Positions 11,271-23,689 of a stretch of DNA of 64,000 nucleotides are shown here, one piece after another. The notes beneath the pieces are model-generated. The model saw nothing but the letters and a program-made list of their open reading frames with translations. It was not told the origin of the DNA and made no database searches. The position numbers and the translations under genes were made by a program. The first letter of the stretch is position 1. Each line of letters starts with the position of its first letter. This stretch comes from Ryuthela nishihirai (taxonomy: Eukaryota > Arthropoda > Arachnida > Araneae > Heptathelidae): assembly GCA_038380435.1 (NCBI GenBank), contig JAWZYU010000001.1, positions 12,814,001 to 12,878,000 of the forward strand, read 5' to 3'.

Positions 11271-12779
11271 ATAATATCTACCCTGCCCTCGGGGAGAAAA
11301 GATGACACTGAGGGGATTGGGAAGGCCGACGTCAGTTAAATGGGAAGTAAAATTTTAACCTTGTGTGCAGGATAACTATAGCCTGTGCCATTAAAACAGT
11401 AAGATTGAGGCAGGCTTCCATCTTTCTCCTAACAGCTGTACAGTGGGTCTTTGCTGTAACCAGGACATTTAGCCCATTGTGCAAAAAACAGAGCCGCTCA
11501 GACGGAATATATTAACTCAAGCATCATTCCATCCCCTCACCCTAATAGACACGAGTAGGCCGGGATCTGAAAAAAAATCGAGAAGAGAAGGAGACAAGAA
11601 ACACAATCGAGCAGAAAAAATGTAAAGGAAGGGATACAATGTATCATTTTCCCTTCGTTTTATAAATTTTTTTAATTTTTTTTGAAAAATCCATGAAACA
11701 TAAATAAGTTTAGTAGTATTTGTTTCTATTACCCTTACTAGGATTCTGAAAAGGAATAGGAGATGCCCCCCTCCCTAGATCTTGTCCTTGGACTCTAGTA
11801 TGTAACCCTCCACCCATAAGACTTTTTTAGGCACATTACTAATGATCTGAAATGTAAAATAGAACAGACTACTTTTGATTTAATCATTTGCTGAATTGAA
11901 TCACTTACTCAATTACTTAATAATGTATCCTATAAAACTTATAATGATACAAAATTTTATTCTTTTCACCCTCCCAAGTTTAAGTTGTGTGGTCACAGTC
12001 AGCTCTCTCTATCCACTTATTTTTATCTTTGCCATCTTGCTCTTGAAGTCCTCTTTTCAGCATTCTTTTTATCATACCATTTTTCCATCTCTTTCACCGT
12101 CTTCTTCCAGCGGGTTCTCATTTCCATATTAAATTGAGCCATCTTCCTTTATCTATCATATTCATAAGTCTTTCTCATTTTGATAATATATTTTACACCT
12201 CCAATATTTTTATGTAATCTCTGATTACTTTAGTTTCTTTATTTCTCATTTTATCTAGTCTTTGCTTCCTCGGATATCTTTTGCAATATCCACTTCGTTT
12301 ACTTTTATCTCAGATGCAAACCTTTCTCACAAAATCATTTTTGATTCTTATGTTAGAGTACTCTCTACAATTGTATTAAAATCTATTCTTTAAAAATCAA
12401 TTCAGCACTCTTACTGCTTTCTATTTTTGGTCTTCTATTTTAATAATCTTTCTTATAATTTTTTTCATCATACATTCGACTATTAATAACAGCTTTCTCT
12501 TTGCTGGCTGGGTGTTAGAAAACTGACATCAGAATCCAAAAAACGGAAACATTTTTCTTTGAAAAATATCTAATTATGACATCTATTTTATGTAAAAAGA
12601 TGTAATCCAAATAATTACAATCTTATGCCAGTTTTTAAGTAGAAAATCAAATTTAAAAAGCTTTTAAAAGTTATTATTAAAAAATAATAATGAAAAAACT
12701 TTTCAAAAATCGACAAACATGCATGCGTTTTAAAAACTGTTTTTGGAAAGGAGTTAAGAGCAAAAGTCACAGGAGTCTG

Positions 12780-13016
12780 ATATCTCGTGTTCAATGGGTG
12801 TATGTAGCTCATGACCATATGGGTTTCGAGGTGAAGGGATACTCAGCCTAATGAGACGCAATTTACGGAGTGGAGGGGAGCTCTGCTGCGCTTAACTCCG
12901 TTCTCCCTTCGGGTGAAGGAACGGGGGACGACAAACTAGGAAGAGTCCATTTCAAAACTCGGCCGGTTTGGTATTCTGAGGTACTTCGTTTTCCAAGGCC
13001 TGTGGTAGTTAAAGGG
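12780..13016. other. GC-richer right end of the TTAA insertion
   Basis: Base composition rises in the last 230 bases of the insertion, with no open frame. It contains CGGCCGG and similar words echoing the CCGGCC-rich left end, and finishes in the inverted terminal AGTTAAAGGG. This probably is the subterminal region of the transposon. Confidence 0.5.
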
Positions 13017-13017
13017 T

Positions 13018-13952
13018 TAATAGGATGTGGCGCATTCATAGCGATGTGATCACTTTCAGCTACTGATAATTCATCTGACCATTGTGCTGGATCATTGCAG
13101 TTGACATTTATTTTGATTGAGTTTTCAAATTTACTTTCAACATTACCAGTATTCCTGCTGTGAGTGTGACATTATGGCCTAAGACTTAGTCTTCAACCGC
13201 ATTACAGTTGTGATCCTGATCTTTTAATTCATACATACAGTTGTTCTTTTCTTCAGAAAGTACAGTATCTTCAGTGGGTTTGACTTCACAATCATTAGAT
13301 GACAAATCTAGACAGATAAATGTAGCTGAAGAAGTTCAGCCTTCATTTTTCCCACTGTTTGACTATGGACTGAAAAAACTTCATACCTTTGGGTGTTTCT
13401 TAACTGCTTTTTCTTATTGAAGACGTCTTTTTCTGTTTTCATAGCCGGATAACTTTTTTGGAGGCATTTCCTAATTTTAGGAGTAGGAAAAAATAAAATA
13501 AATCGAAAATGTCTAAAGAAAACAAATAAAAACACTACGGTATATCATTATAAATGGCAGAAAACAAAAAACACAAGAAAAATCGCAGAAACAAAAGAAA
13601 AATTGACAGCTCACTTTGACGTCTGAGAAGATACTAAACAGATACTTTGTTGCCTTTCTAGTGGAAAAACGTATCGTACAGTAACGCCAATATCAATAAT
13701 AAACTCCGCGTGAATTTACACTAGCGATTTGGCAACCGAGCATCTTTGCGTGTCGCTAAAAGTGACACACTTTCTCTCTCTACATATATACACATCACCT
13801 GCTGTTTTTTCCATCTTAAAAACGTCAGATTGAAAAAATATTTTATTTATTATTTTCACTTTTTCTTTTTTTGGAAGATCCTTGATGGCGCCCCTAAGCA
13901 CATGGCGCGCCCGGGCAACTGCCCGAGTTGCCGGTACCTTGAGCCGGCACTG
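13018..13952 (-). mobile_element. hAT (ZMYM1-like) element, 5' part, left arm
   Basis: This is the 5' end of the same hAT copy, minus strand, ending at the terminal CAGTGCCGGC (read on the minus strand from 13,952). Near 13,470 the minus strand encodes the typical N-terminus 'MPPKKLSGYE'-like block and basic stretch of ZMYM1-like hAT proteins, followed by a degenerate TTF-type region near 13,020-13,110. It is not functional. Confidence 0.65.
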
Positions 13953-15779
13953 CTGCCACACCATGTTGTGCTCAAACTAACAAAAAAACATGTTGTTATC
14001 CATGGCTTGAGTGTAATGCGAGTAAACCTTGCATCTCAAGTTTTCAGACAATCAGTAGCCACTGCCTTATGCTATTTAAGTGTATTAAAGCATCTGCCAG
14101 TCAGTGCTAGCCATATTGCTGATTTTTGTTCCATCACAAATAATTTGTTTGTCATTTTGAACAGTCGCATATTTAAACACAGAACAAAAGCTCAGCAGTG
14201 ATAGCAAACTTTGGACGCTTGAGTTCGTGGAAAACTTTCATTGAGTCATCTGCAGCATTCAGTTTCAGACCGGGGACAAAAAGATTCCCTTTCCATGCAG
14301 ACATTATCGGCAGCCTTGGGATTAATTCCAAATTTGCCATCTCATGTATCACATAAATTTTACACTTAATAATAACTAAATTTTACACCTAAATAAAAAT
14401 GCGATTTAAAATTTGTTTTGTGTATAGTGCTGTTCAATATTAACATGAAGTGGAAACGTTATTAACAGTAATATCCTTCTTACAACCACTAAAGTGTAAG
14501 GGTCAAACAGCTGTAAGGGCATTTTCTGTGGTTGTGAGCAAAACCGAAGGAAATAAAACAAAATCATATCCTGCCATCTATGCCTAAAAACAAAATGCTA
14601 GAATATAGGTTATTTTGCTACAGTGAGACTAAAAAGATTTGGAATAACAGCCCCTAATGGTTAGCTGTCAGTGCTGTGGGATTGAAATTTTCTAAAAAAA
14701 TTACATTAATGCTAAATTTTACATTCTGTAATTTTTATTAATAATTCAGCTTTAAAACGTAATTTCGTTTGTTGATTTAATAAAAGTGAAATACTTGTAA
14801 ATAATAGAATGGAATAATCCGATTATTTAATATTTTTTTCAATGACAGCGGTTGTAAGTAAAAAAAACTATCTGGAACTTAAAAAGTATTAATATGCATA
14901 GATCCAGGGAATTACTCTAAAGATAATGTGCATGGTTGCACGCAAACTTCAAAGTAGATACCAGTTCTTTGTATTTTCCAGTTAAATTTCCTGTTAACTG
15001 CCGTTAAATTCATGTTTCCAGGTAAGCCTCCAACATTAAATGACAATTTTCAGCACACAAAGAAAGAAAAAACAATTTTTTGATCGCTTGTAAGGAAAAC
15101 GTAAACATCGGAATATTATTTGGGAAGTTCGACAGAAATAAAGTAAGATAATTTTTTTTATAGAATAGCATGAAAGAAATGGTATTTTTATACTTTTTGC
15201 AGTACATTTAAATTGCTGTCTTTAGAGTTTTTTTTTAAATAGAAAACGAATTACATCTAGTAAAAGACTTTACTGAAAATGACAAAAATAAAAGTTTTCT
15301 TCTGGTTTCATCTGATTAAAATATAATTTTTATAATATATTAATAAATATAATTAATAAGATTAAATTTATGTTCCTAAATAAAGAATTAATAACTTATT
15401 TCAGAGTTTCTGGAATAGCATTGTCTGAATAGCGGCTTTTCTACCGAGCAGGTTGTATTGCCTACCGAGCACGGCGCTGCTGTCGTTCATTTTACATTCC
15501 ATCTATGGAGCATTTCCTTCTTTACCCTTAATTTTCTTTGTCTCCCCGTCGCTCCTCTCGGTGACTCAATCCGTGTCTCTCCGGCTAGTGACGGAGATGC
15601 CTTAAAGTCATTTATGGCATCTCCGTCCTATATTTTATATATAAGCTTATTTCCTAGATAAATACAATAAAAATAAATATGAAAATAATTTAGAGGGACA
15701 CGACAGTTTCACTTTTAAGGGGAAATATCTGAATTATTTAATTAAAATTGTAGTCGCTTGGTATTTATTAACAGCTTGG

Positions 15780-15797
15780 TATCCAAAGGGTTAAGGT
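15780..15797. other. Second TTAACCCTTT-type end (both palindrome arms)
   Basis: GGTATCCAAAGGGTTAA here, mirrored at about 19,237-19,253, resembles a second piggyBac-type terminus (TTAACCCTTTGGATACC). The partner end was not identified, so it may be a solo end or a chance match. Confidence 0.35.
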
Positions 15798-15861
15798 AGG
15801 GATTTTCCTTAATTTATGAAAATCAGTGTATTTAATTCCATCATATAATGATTGTTCAGAC

Positions 15862-16500
15862 CAGTGGTTCTCAACCATTTATGCTTCACGTACCCCCTGG
15901 AAATGTGTATGTAACTGGCGTACACCTTGTATAGATAGATAAAACTATAGTTATAGTATAAAAATGGGAATAAAATAAAACATATATATCAGTGGTTCTC
16001 AAACTTTTATGCTTCACGTACCCCCTGGAAATGTGTATGTAACTGGCGTACCCCTTGTATAGATAGATAAAACTATAGTTATAGTATAACAATGGGAATA
16101 AAATAAAACATATATATCAGTGGTTCTCAACCTTTTATGCTTTACGTAGCCCCTGGAAATGTGTATTTAACTGGCGTACCACTTGTATAGATAGATGAAA
16201 CTATAGTTATAGTATAACAATGGGAATAAAATAAAACGTATATATCAGTGGTTCTCAACCTTTAATGCTTCACGTACCCCCTGGATTTGTGTATATAACT
16301 TTTGTACCCCTTGTATAGATAGATAAAACTATGGTTATAGTATAACAATGGGAATAAAATAAAACATATATATCAGTGGTTCTCAAACTTTTATGCGTAC
16401 GCCTTGTACAGATAGATAAAACTATAGTTATAATATAACAATGGCAATAAAATAAAACATATATATCAGTGTTCTCAACCTTTTATACTTTTATGCTTCA
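15862..16500 (-). repeat. 128-bp minisatellite, left of palindrome centre
   Basis: CAGTGGTTCTCAA starts recur at 15,862, 15,990, 16,118, 16,246 and 16,374, exactly 128 bp apart, then a shortened copy at 16,467. Each unit ends in an ATATATATCAGTGG junction. The unit start looks like a hAT terminal repeat, and the same unit occurs inside the MITE at 29,051. Confidence 0.9.
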
Positions 16501-16512
16501 CTTCACATTTTA

Positions 16513-17856
16513 TAGTTATTTATGTATACAAAAAATGTAACTAGGGAACATTGTAGTTAGGTACCTTTTAATGTTCATCCTCAAAACCCAGAAATTCATC
16601 TCCAGAAATAAATGAAAAACCACTTGAAGCCTCTTTTTTAGAAACTGAGTTTTCGTATAACAAATCATCCTCTGTGCCATCAAGTGAGTTACTAATACCA
16701 CATTTCTTAAATGACTTTACAACTGTCTCATGTTTCACAGCATTCCATGAAATTTTGACCCATTCACAAATCTGCAAAATGCTAGGTCTATTCCTTCTTC
16801 CTGATGGTGTCACTTCAAAATCTATAGACTTCATCCAACTGTTCCATTTCTCCTTCATGAATCCTTTAAATGGTTTATTAATGCAGACATGTAAAGGTTG
16901 AAGCTGGCTCGTTAGTTCACCTGGAATTACAGCTAACTGAGTTTTCAGTTGGTTGATTTTATTTTTTACAGCTTCTGTTCTATGACTCCGAAACTGATCC
17001 CATACTAGCAAGGCAGGTTTCTTTAACAGTCTACCAGGACGCCTAGACCACACATTGTCTATTCACACTTCATCCCCCCCCTTCATCCATCCAGCCTTAG
17101 GATGAACGTGCACAAACACACCTTTAGGCAGTTTTTCCTTGGGCAAGGTTTTCCTTTTGAAAATCAAAAGAGGCAGCAATTTGTTCCATTGGCACAACAA
17201 GACAACACGACTGTGTAATGCGTTTTCTCATGTCCACAAGTTTTAACAATAACACTTCTTGCACCTTTGGAATCTATTGTTTTGTTTGAGGGTACATCGA
17301 ACGTTAGTGGGACCTCATCCATGTTTCCTATTTGTGAAAGTTCAAAATTTCCACTTTTTCTTGCATTAATGACAATTTTATGAAACTCGATAATCTTGTC
17401 TTCATATTCTGTTGGCATCTCTGGTGCTATTTTTGTTTTAGTCCGCATATGTAGTCATTTCTCTTCATGAATCTAGAACACCATGACGTCGATCCTCTAA
17501 AATCAGCGATGCCTCTGTTAGTAGCTATCACTCTTGCTTGTTGAATAGTCATTTTTGTGGAAACTGAAAATCCCGAGCTTCGGTGGACTAATAACCAAGT
17601 TTTTAATTCTTCTTCTAGTTCCGGCCATTTTGCAATTCCATGTCGCAGATTATGTTTATTACGCATAGCTTTTTTTAGGTCTTCTTCCTGTCTTCTCCAA
17701 GTTCTTATCATCTTTTCTGTTGGCGGTGATCCGAAATTCTTCGCTGCTGCCCTGTTTCCGTGTTCTTTAGCACACTCAATCACTCGTAGCTTGAATGCAA
17801 TATAACAGCAGAATCTGCGTTGTTTTGGAGCCATGTTTCGCAGTAAAAACATGAGA
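16513..17856 (-). pseudogene. Pogo/Tigger-like transposase, broken
   Basis: DNA transposase of the pogo/Tigger (DDE_1) group. The N-terminal part (17,852-17,427) has a helix-turn-helix region ('FKLRVIECAKEHGNRAAAK') and a CENP-B-type second domain. A frameshift leads to the piece with the first catalytic Asp ('GNMDEVPLTFD', about 17,320). Another frameshift and a stop near 17,070 precede the last piece (17,053-16,568), with the second Asp ('LVWDQFRSH') and 'QPLHVCINKPFKG'. In relatives the third acidic residue sits in 'QPLDV.INKPFK'; here it is His. With two frameshifts and this change it cannot be active. An end-like sequence ('GTGCGTCCTATTCGCCGG', then TACGGTA) lies at 18,271-18,312; the opposite end is not found. 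Confidence 0.8.
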
Positions 17857-18235
17857 AAGCTTCTTCGGTACTAAAAGTTTACGTTTTGGTTGCCTTGAGG
17901 CGCTGTAATCGGTAACGACGCGCCGTTTTCGCGCTTTTCGAAAAAATATGCCGGTGAAATGTGATCACACATGCGCACATTGGATGAATCGTAACCTTGA
18001 GGTGTCTGTGGATCTGAACTCTATTTTACTGGAATGCTCCCTCTATCAGTAGTGAAACATAAAATACATCACGCAACTTATTATTTTTTAAGAACAAAAA
18101 AAAAAATATGGAAACGATTTATTTGAAACCACTCTTTCACAAAAGGACAAAATGCAAAACAATACTTATATATGTATATTGATATAGACCAAAAGTTTTG
18201 GACTGAAATTTCAACTCATAATTTTGATTACCGGC

Positions 18236-18312
18236 GCATAAGCCGCACCCCATATTTTAGGAGTATTTTGAGGGGAAAAAAGTGCGTCCTATTCGCCGGC
18301 AAATACGGTATA
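18236..18312. other. Terminal region of the pogo-like element
   Basis: 'GGCGCATAAGCCGCACCCC' pairs loosely with 'AAGTGCGTCCTATTCGCC' before ATACGGTAT. It resembles the ends of the deleted element at 48,784-49,597 ('GTGCGTCTTAGAATCG', ATACGGTA). The 380 bases between here and the transposase start (17,857-18,235) show no gene. Confidence 0.5.
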
Positions 18313-19169
18313 AGTTTTGTTTTATTCCCATTGTTATACTATAAGTATAGTTTTATCTATCTATACAAGAGGTACGCCAGTTACATACACATTTCCAGGG
18401 GGGGTACGTGAAGCATAAAAGGTTGAGAACCACTGATATATATATGTTTTATTTTATTCCCATTGTCATACTATAACTATAGTTTTATCTATCTATACAA
18501 GGGGTACGCATAAAAGTTTCAGAACCATTGATATATATGTTTTTTTATTCCCATTGTTATACTATAACTATAGTTTTATCTATCTATACAAGGGGTACGC
18601 CAGTTACATCCACATTTCCAAAGGGTTACGTGAAGCATAAAAATTTGAGAACCACTGATATATATGTTTTATTTTATTCCCATTGTTATACTATAACTAT
18701 AGTTTTATCTCTCTATACAAGGGGTACGCCAGTTACATACACATTTTTAGGGGGTACGTGAAGCATAAAAGGTTGAGAACCACTGATATATATGTTTTAT
18801 TTTATTCCCATTGTTATACTATAACTATAGTTTTATCTATCTATACAAGGGGTACGCCAGTTACATACACATTTCCAGGGGGTACGTGAAGCATAAAAGT
18901 TTGAGAACCACTGATATATATGTTTTATTTTATTCCCATTTTTATACTATAACTATAGTTTTATCTATCTATACAAGGTGTACGCCAGTTACATACACAT
19001 TTCCAGGGGGTACGTGAAACATAAAAGTTTGAGAACCAGTGATATATATGTTTTATTATATTCCCATTGTTATACCATAACTATAGTTTTATCTATCTAT
19101 ACGAGGGGTACGCCAGTTACATACACATTTCCAGGGGGTACGTGAAGCATAAATGGTTGAGAACCACTG
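18310..19169 (+). repeat. 128-bp minisatellite, right of palindrome centre
   Basis: About six and a half copies of the same unit in opposite orientation, ending with the inverted terminus GAGAACCACTG at 19,169. Copy-to-copy differences are mostly single bases, with one shortened copy near 18,500. Confidence 0.9.
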
Positions 19170-21078
19170 GTCTGAACAATCATTATATGATGGAATTAAA
19201 TACACTGATTTTCATAAATTAAGGAAAATCCCTACCTTAACCCTTTGGATACCAAGCTGTTAATAAATACCAAGCGACTACAATTTTAATTAAATAATTC
19301 AGATATTTCCCCTTAAAAGTGAAACTGTCGTGTCCCTCTAAATTATTTTCATATTTATTTTTATTGTATTTATCTAGGAAATAAGCTTATATATAAAATA
19401 TAGGACGGAGATGCCATAAATGACTTTAAGGCATCTCCGTCACTAGCCGGAGAGACACGGATTGAGTTACCGAGAGGAGCGACGGGGAGACAAAGAAAAT
19501 TAAGGGTAAAGAAGGAAATGCTCCATAGATGGAATGTAAAATGAACGACAGCAGCGCCGTGCTCGGTAGGCAATACAACCTGCTCGGTAGAAAAGCCGCT
19601 ATTCAGACAATGCTATTCCAGAAACTCTGAAATAAGTTATTAATTCTTTATTTAGGAACATAAATTTAATCTTATTAATTATATTTATTAATATAAAATA
19701 AAAATTATATTTTAATCAGATGAAACCAGAAGAAAACTTTTATTTTTGTCATTTTCAGTAAAGTCTTTTACTAGATGTAATTCGTTTTCTATTTAAAAAA
19801 AAACTCTAAAGACAGCAATTTAAATGTACTGCAAAAAGTATAAAAATACCATTTCTTTCATGCTATTCTATAAAAAAAATTATCTTACTTTATTTCTGTC
19901 GAACTTCCCAAATAATATTCCGATGTTTACGTTTTCCTTACAAGCGATCAAAAAATTGTTTTTTCTTTCTTTGTGTGCTGAAAATTGTCATTTAATGTTG
20001 GAGGCTTACCTGGAAACATGAATTTAACGGCAGTTAACAGGAAATTTAACTGGAAAATACAAAGAACTGGTATCTACTTTGAAGTTTGCGTGCAACCATG
20101 CACATTATCTTTAGAGTAATTCCCTGGATCTATGCATATTAATACTTTTTAAGTTCCAGATAGTTTTTTTTACTTACAACCGCTGTCATTGAAAAAAATA
20201 TTAAATAATCGGATTATTCCATTCTATTATTTACAAGTATTTCACTTTTATTAAATCAACAAACGAAATTACGTTTTAAAGCTGAATTATTAATAAAAAT
20301 TACAGAATGTAAAATTTAGCATTAATGTAATTTTTTTAGAAAATTTCAATCCCACAGCACTGACAGCTAACCATTAGGGGCTGTTATTCCAAATCTTTTT
20401 AGTCTCACTGTAGCAAAATAACCTATATTCTAGCATTTTGTTTTTAGGCATAGATGGCAGGATATGATTTTGTTTTATTTCCTTCGGTTTTGCTCACAAC
20501 CACAGAAAATGCCCTTACAGCTGTTTGACCCTTACACTTTAGTGGTTGTAAGAAGGATATTACTGTTAATAACGTTTCCACTTCATGTTAATATTGAACA
20601 GCACTATACACAAAACAAATTTTAAATCGCATTTTTATTTAGGTGTAAAATTTAGTTATTATTAAGTGTAAAATTTATGTGATACATGAGATGGCAAATT
20701 TGGAATTAATCCCAAGGCTGCCGATAATGTCTGCATGGAAAGGGAATCTTTTTGTCCCCGGTCTGAAACTGAATGCTGCAGATGACTCAATGAAAGTTTT
20801 CCACGAACTCAAGCGTCCAAAGTTTGCTATCACTGCTGAGCTTTTGTTCTGTGTTTAAATATGCGACTGTTCAAAATGACAAACAAATTATTTGTGATGG
20901 AACAAAAATCAGCAATATGGCTAGCACTGACTGGCAGATGCTTTAATACACTTAAATAGCATAAGGCAGTGGCTACTGATTGTCTGAAAACTTGAGATGC
21001 AAGGTTTACTCGCATTACACTCAAGCCATGGATAACAACATGTTTTTTTGTTAGTTTGAGCACAACATGGTGTGGCAG

Positions 21079-22892
21079 CAGTGCCGGCTCAAGGTACCGG
21101 CAACTCGGGCAGTTGCCCGGGCGCGCCATGTGCTTAGGGGCGCCATCAAGGATCTTCCAAAAAAAGAAAAAGTGAAAATAATAAATAAAATATTTTTTCA
21201 ATCTGACGTTTTTAAGATGGAAAAAACAGCAGGTGATGTGTATATATGTAGAGAGAGAAAGTGTGTCACTTTTAGCGACACGCAAAGATGCTCGGTTGCC
21301 AAATCGCTAGTGTAAATTCACGCGGAGTTTATTATTGATATTGGCGTTACTGTACGATACGTTTTTCCACTAGAAAGGCAACAAAGTATCTGTTTAGTAT
21401 CTTCTCAGACGTCAAAGTGAGCTGTCAATTTTTCTTTTGTTTCTGAGATTGTTCTTGTGTGTTTTGTTTTCTGCCATTTATAATGATATACCGTAGTGTT
21501 TTATTTGTTTCCTTTAGACATTTTCGATTTATTTTATTTTTTCCTACTCCTAAAATTAGGAAATGCCTCCAAAAAAGTTATCCGGCTATGAAAACAGAAA
21601 AAGACGTCTTCAACAAGAAGAAGCAGTCAAGAAACACCCAAAGGTATCACGTTTTTCAGTCCAAAGTCAAACAGTGGGAACAATGCAGGCTCAACTTCTT
21701 CAGCTACATATATCTGTCAAGATTTGTCACCTAATGATTGTGAAGTCAAACCCACTGAAGATACTGTACTTTCTGAAGAAAAGAACAACTGCATGTATGA
21801 ATTAAAAGATCAGGATCACAACTGTAATGCGGTTGAAGACTTAGTCTAGGCAGTACTGTTACACTCACAGCAGGGAATACTGGGAATGTTGAAAGTATAT
21901 TTGAAAACTCAATCAAAATAAATGTCAACTACAATGATCCAGCACAATGGTCAGATGAATTATCAATAGCTGAAAGTGATCACATCATTATGAATGGGCC
22001 ACATCCTATTAATAAACAGTACAGTCTTCCAAAAGATGCAAATAAACGTAGTTTATACGTGACAATGATATATAGGAAAATAAACAATGGTGAGAATTTT
22101 CTTAGAAGGTGGCTTATTTAATCAGAGAGCACCAATAAAATTTATTGCTTTTGTTGCAAAATTTTTGGCTTCTCCAGTCAATATTAGGAAAATCTGGAAT
22201 TAATGACCGGAAGCATGCTCATGAATACTTTCAGTCACATGAAAATTTCAGTTTTGTAGAATAAGTTAAGGTACCAAGAAAATAATGATATAAATGGATG
22301 TGATCTCTTGACTGAACTAGATATAGTCAAAGAATTATTTCCTGAAGATGTAAAGCTTCCAATAGAAGCCGCTAGGTTCATAAACACTAATAAGTTACAG
22401 GATGTCGTGCCAAATCTGTGGGTTGCATTAAGAATAATGCTTTGCTTCTCTCGCCAGCGGCCACAGTAATAGGTACTGTAAGCATTATTCTTAATCTGTG
22501 GCCGCTGGCGAGAGAAGCTTTAGTAAATTAAAGCTTATAAAAACATACTTATGGTCATCCATGTCTCAAGACTGAATGAATTCTTTGGTAATTTTGTCTA
22601 TAGAAAATGATATTGCAAAGAATATAAATATAGAAAGTGTCATAAAAAGATTTGCTGAACTAAAGGCTAGAAAAAAATATGTTTTAGGTAGGCTAATTGT
22701 TCATACTGTCCAAATACTGGTTCAGAAAAAAAAACCAATATTATTGTTCATTGTTTGTTAAAAAACAACCCAGGTAATAAACTCATTTCTATATTTTTAG
22801 TTTTTTCTTTGTGAAATTTTTTATAATTATACTTAAAAAGGGCGCCGAATTTCAGCTTGCCCAAGGTGCCAGCAACCATAGGACCGGCCTTG
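21079..22892 (+). mobile_element. hAT (ZMYM1-like) transposon, right arm, decayed
   Basis: This is an uninterrupted copy of the element. Its ends are CAGTGCCGGCTCAAGG at 21,079 and, inverted, CAAGGCCGGTCC at 22,892; these are similar but imperfect, and I found no convincing 8-bp target duplication. Coding pieces on the plus strand, in order, are the N-terminus at 21,563 (MPPKKLSGYENRKRRLQ), a TTF-type zinc-finger region at about 21,930-22,130 ('KQYSLPKDANKRS', then 'NNGENFLRRW'), and the hAT dimerisation region at about 22,390-22,720 ('VPNLWVALRIML', 'GERSFSKLKLIK', 'ILSIENDIAKN'). Frameshifts, stops and the inserted 48-nt palindrome make it a pseudogene. The middle of a normal 600-800-residue transposase, including the catalytic core, is missing. 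Confidence 0.75.
22444..22518. repeat. Fold-back insertion in hAT coding region (right arm)
   Basis: The 48 nt at 22,444-22,491 are the reverse complement of a hAT coding stretch spelling RIMLTVPITVAAGERS. They sit between the proper start of that stretch (RIML, ending about 22,443) and its proper end (VAAGERS, 22,496-22,518). The arrangement fits a replication template switch that copied the opposite strand. Both palindrome arms carry it, so it predates the inverted duplication. Confidence 0.9.
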
Positions 22893-23133
22893 CATGTACC
22901 ACAGCTGATTTTAAGGTTTCACCTTCCAACATCTTCAGAGATTGTTGAGTCTCAGGGTCAGTAACATAATCAATAAATTGCAACTGAGCTAAGTTATCTT
23001 GAATTTCTGGTGGACAGTTACTATAAGCTAATCTAGGTAAACGCTCAGTATCACTAGCCAATTCTTGCAAAGTTTCACCATTCCTCTGTATACAATGTTT
23101 CAATTGTGTCATATAGTATTGTTTTAAATACAC
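22893..23133 (-). pseudogene. Ty3-like gag fragment, right arm
   Basis: Mirror copy of 1,072-1,314 on the minus strand. It is open for about 80 codons, because the codon that is TAG in the left arm is CAG here, and two or three amino acids differ. The open frame continues into the hAT terminus to 22,852, so its last dozen residues are transposon-derived. It is a fragment only and no function is expected. Confidence 0.5.
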
Positions 23134-23689
23134 GCTGCGTATATTTGCATGTTGTCGTCCTCAGTGACGTCATTATTTCATCCAATGACTTTCAATCTCG
23201 GATCACGGTTTCTGCCGCCCTTAACTATTAACATATGACGTTCATAAAGGAATTCCTTCTGGGTGTTCTTTTTTCAATGCTGTTGATGTGTGTTCAACCC
23301 CAGTCTTAGCAAATGCGGGGTTCATTAGTTCAAAAACAAATAACAATTAAACAAACGGTAAACTGCTAAAACATTTAGACTGCACACAAATATCAATTTT
23401 CTAGCCGAAATAAATCATTAGAAATGTTCGTTTGAAGTTTTAAAATTTTCCCCCCTTTCAAATGGCCCACTTTAAACTTTCGAGAGATTCGAAAAGAATG
23501 AATCGTAATAGTTTATCAATTCCTATGGAACCAAAATAATTTTTTATTCATCCCTAAGAACTACATAATTGCGTTTCTCTCCCTCCCCCCGGAGGTATTG
23601 GTGAAAATCATTTCTTCAATTCAAACGTCATGACCTTCACATTTCACCAACAAAATTTTTAAATTGTAACATAATCACATCATTTGAAA

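Larger units (their letters stand above)
2192..13016. mobile_element. 10.8-kb piggyBac-type (TTAA) insertion
   Basis: TTAA stands at 2,188-2,191 and at 13,017-13,020. Directly inside are inverted ends CCCTTTCGCTACCA (left) and CCCTTTAACTACCA (right, read inward on the minus strand). The right palindrome arm at about 22,005-22,020 has the same flanks joined through a single TTAA, so it is an exact empty site. TTAA duplication with CCCTTT-like ends is the piggyBac hallmark. No piggyBac transposase was found inside. The interior instead holds SINEs, MITEs and one copy (4,331-10,555) of a segmental duplication. It may be non-autonomous, or two piggyBac-type ends mobilised together. The stretches 2,262-4,170 and 11,510-13,014 show no gene. 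Confidence 0.85.
515..16500 (+). repeat. Left arm of large inverted repeat (interrupted)
   Basis: Read inward, this arm is the reverse complement of about 18,310-23,690. Landmarks pair in mirror order: the gag fragment at 1,072 with 23,133, the hAT ends at 1,315 and 13,952 with 22,892 and 21,079, and the minisatellite start at 15,862 with 19,169. The arm is broken by the TTAA insertion at 2,192-13,016. The block 13,955-15,860 contains no recognisable gene. Its long open frames, such as 13,746-14,201 (151 codons), are mirrored exactly in the other arm at 20,830-21,285, start inside the hAT end and match no family I know, so I treat them as chance frames. Confidence 0.85.

Noticed and set aside
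13746..14201. 151-residue protein gene (and its mirror at 20,830-21,285)
   Set aside because: The frame starts inside hAT terminal sequence, matches no family I know and is identical in the mirror arm only because the inner arms are nearly identical.
18172..19017. Open frames in the 128-bp repeats
   Set aside because: They arise from the repeat unit itself and recur every 128 bp.
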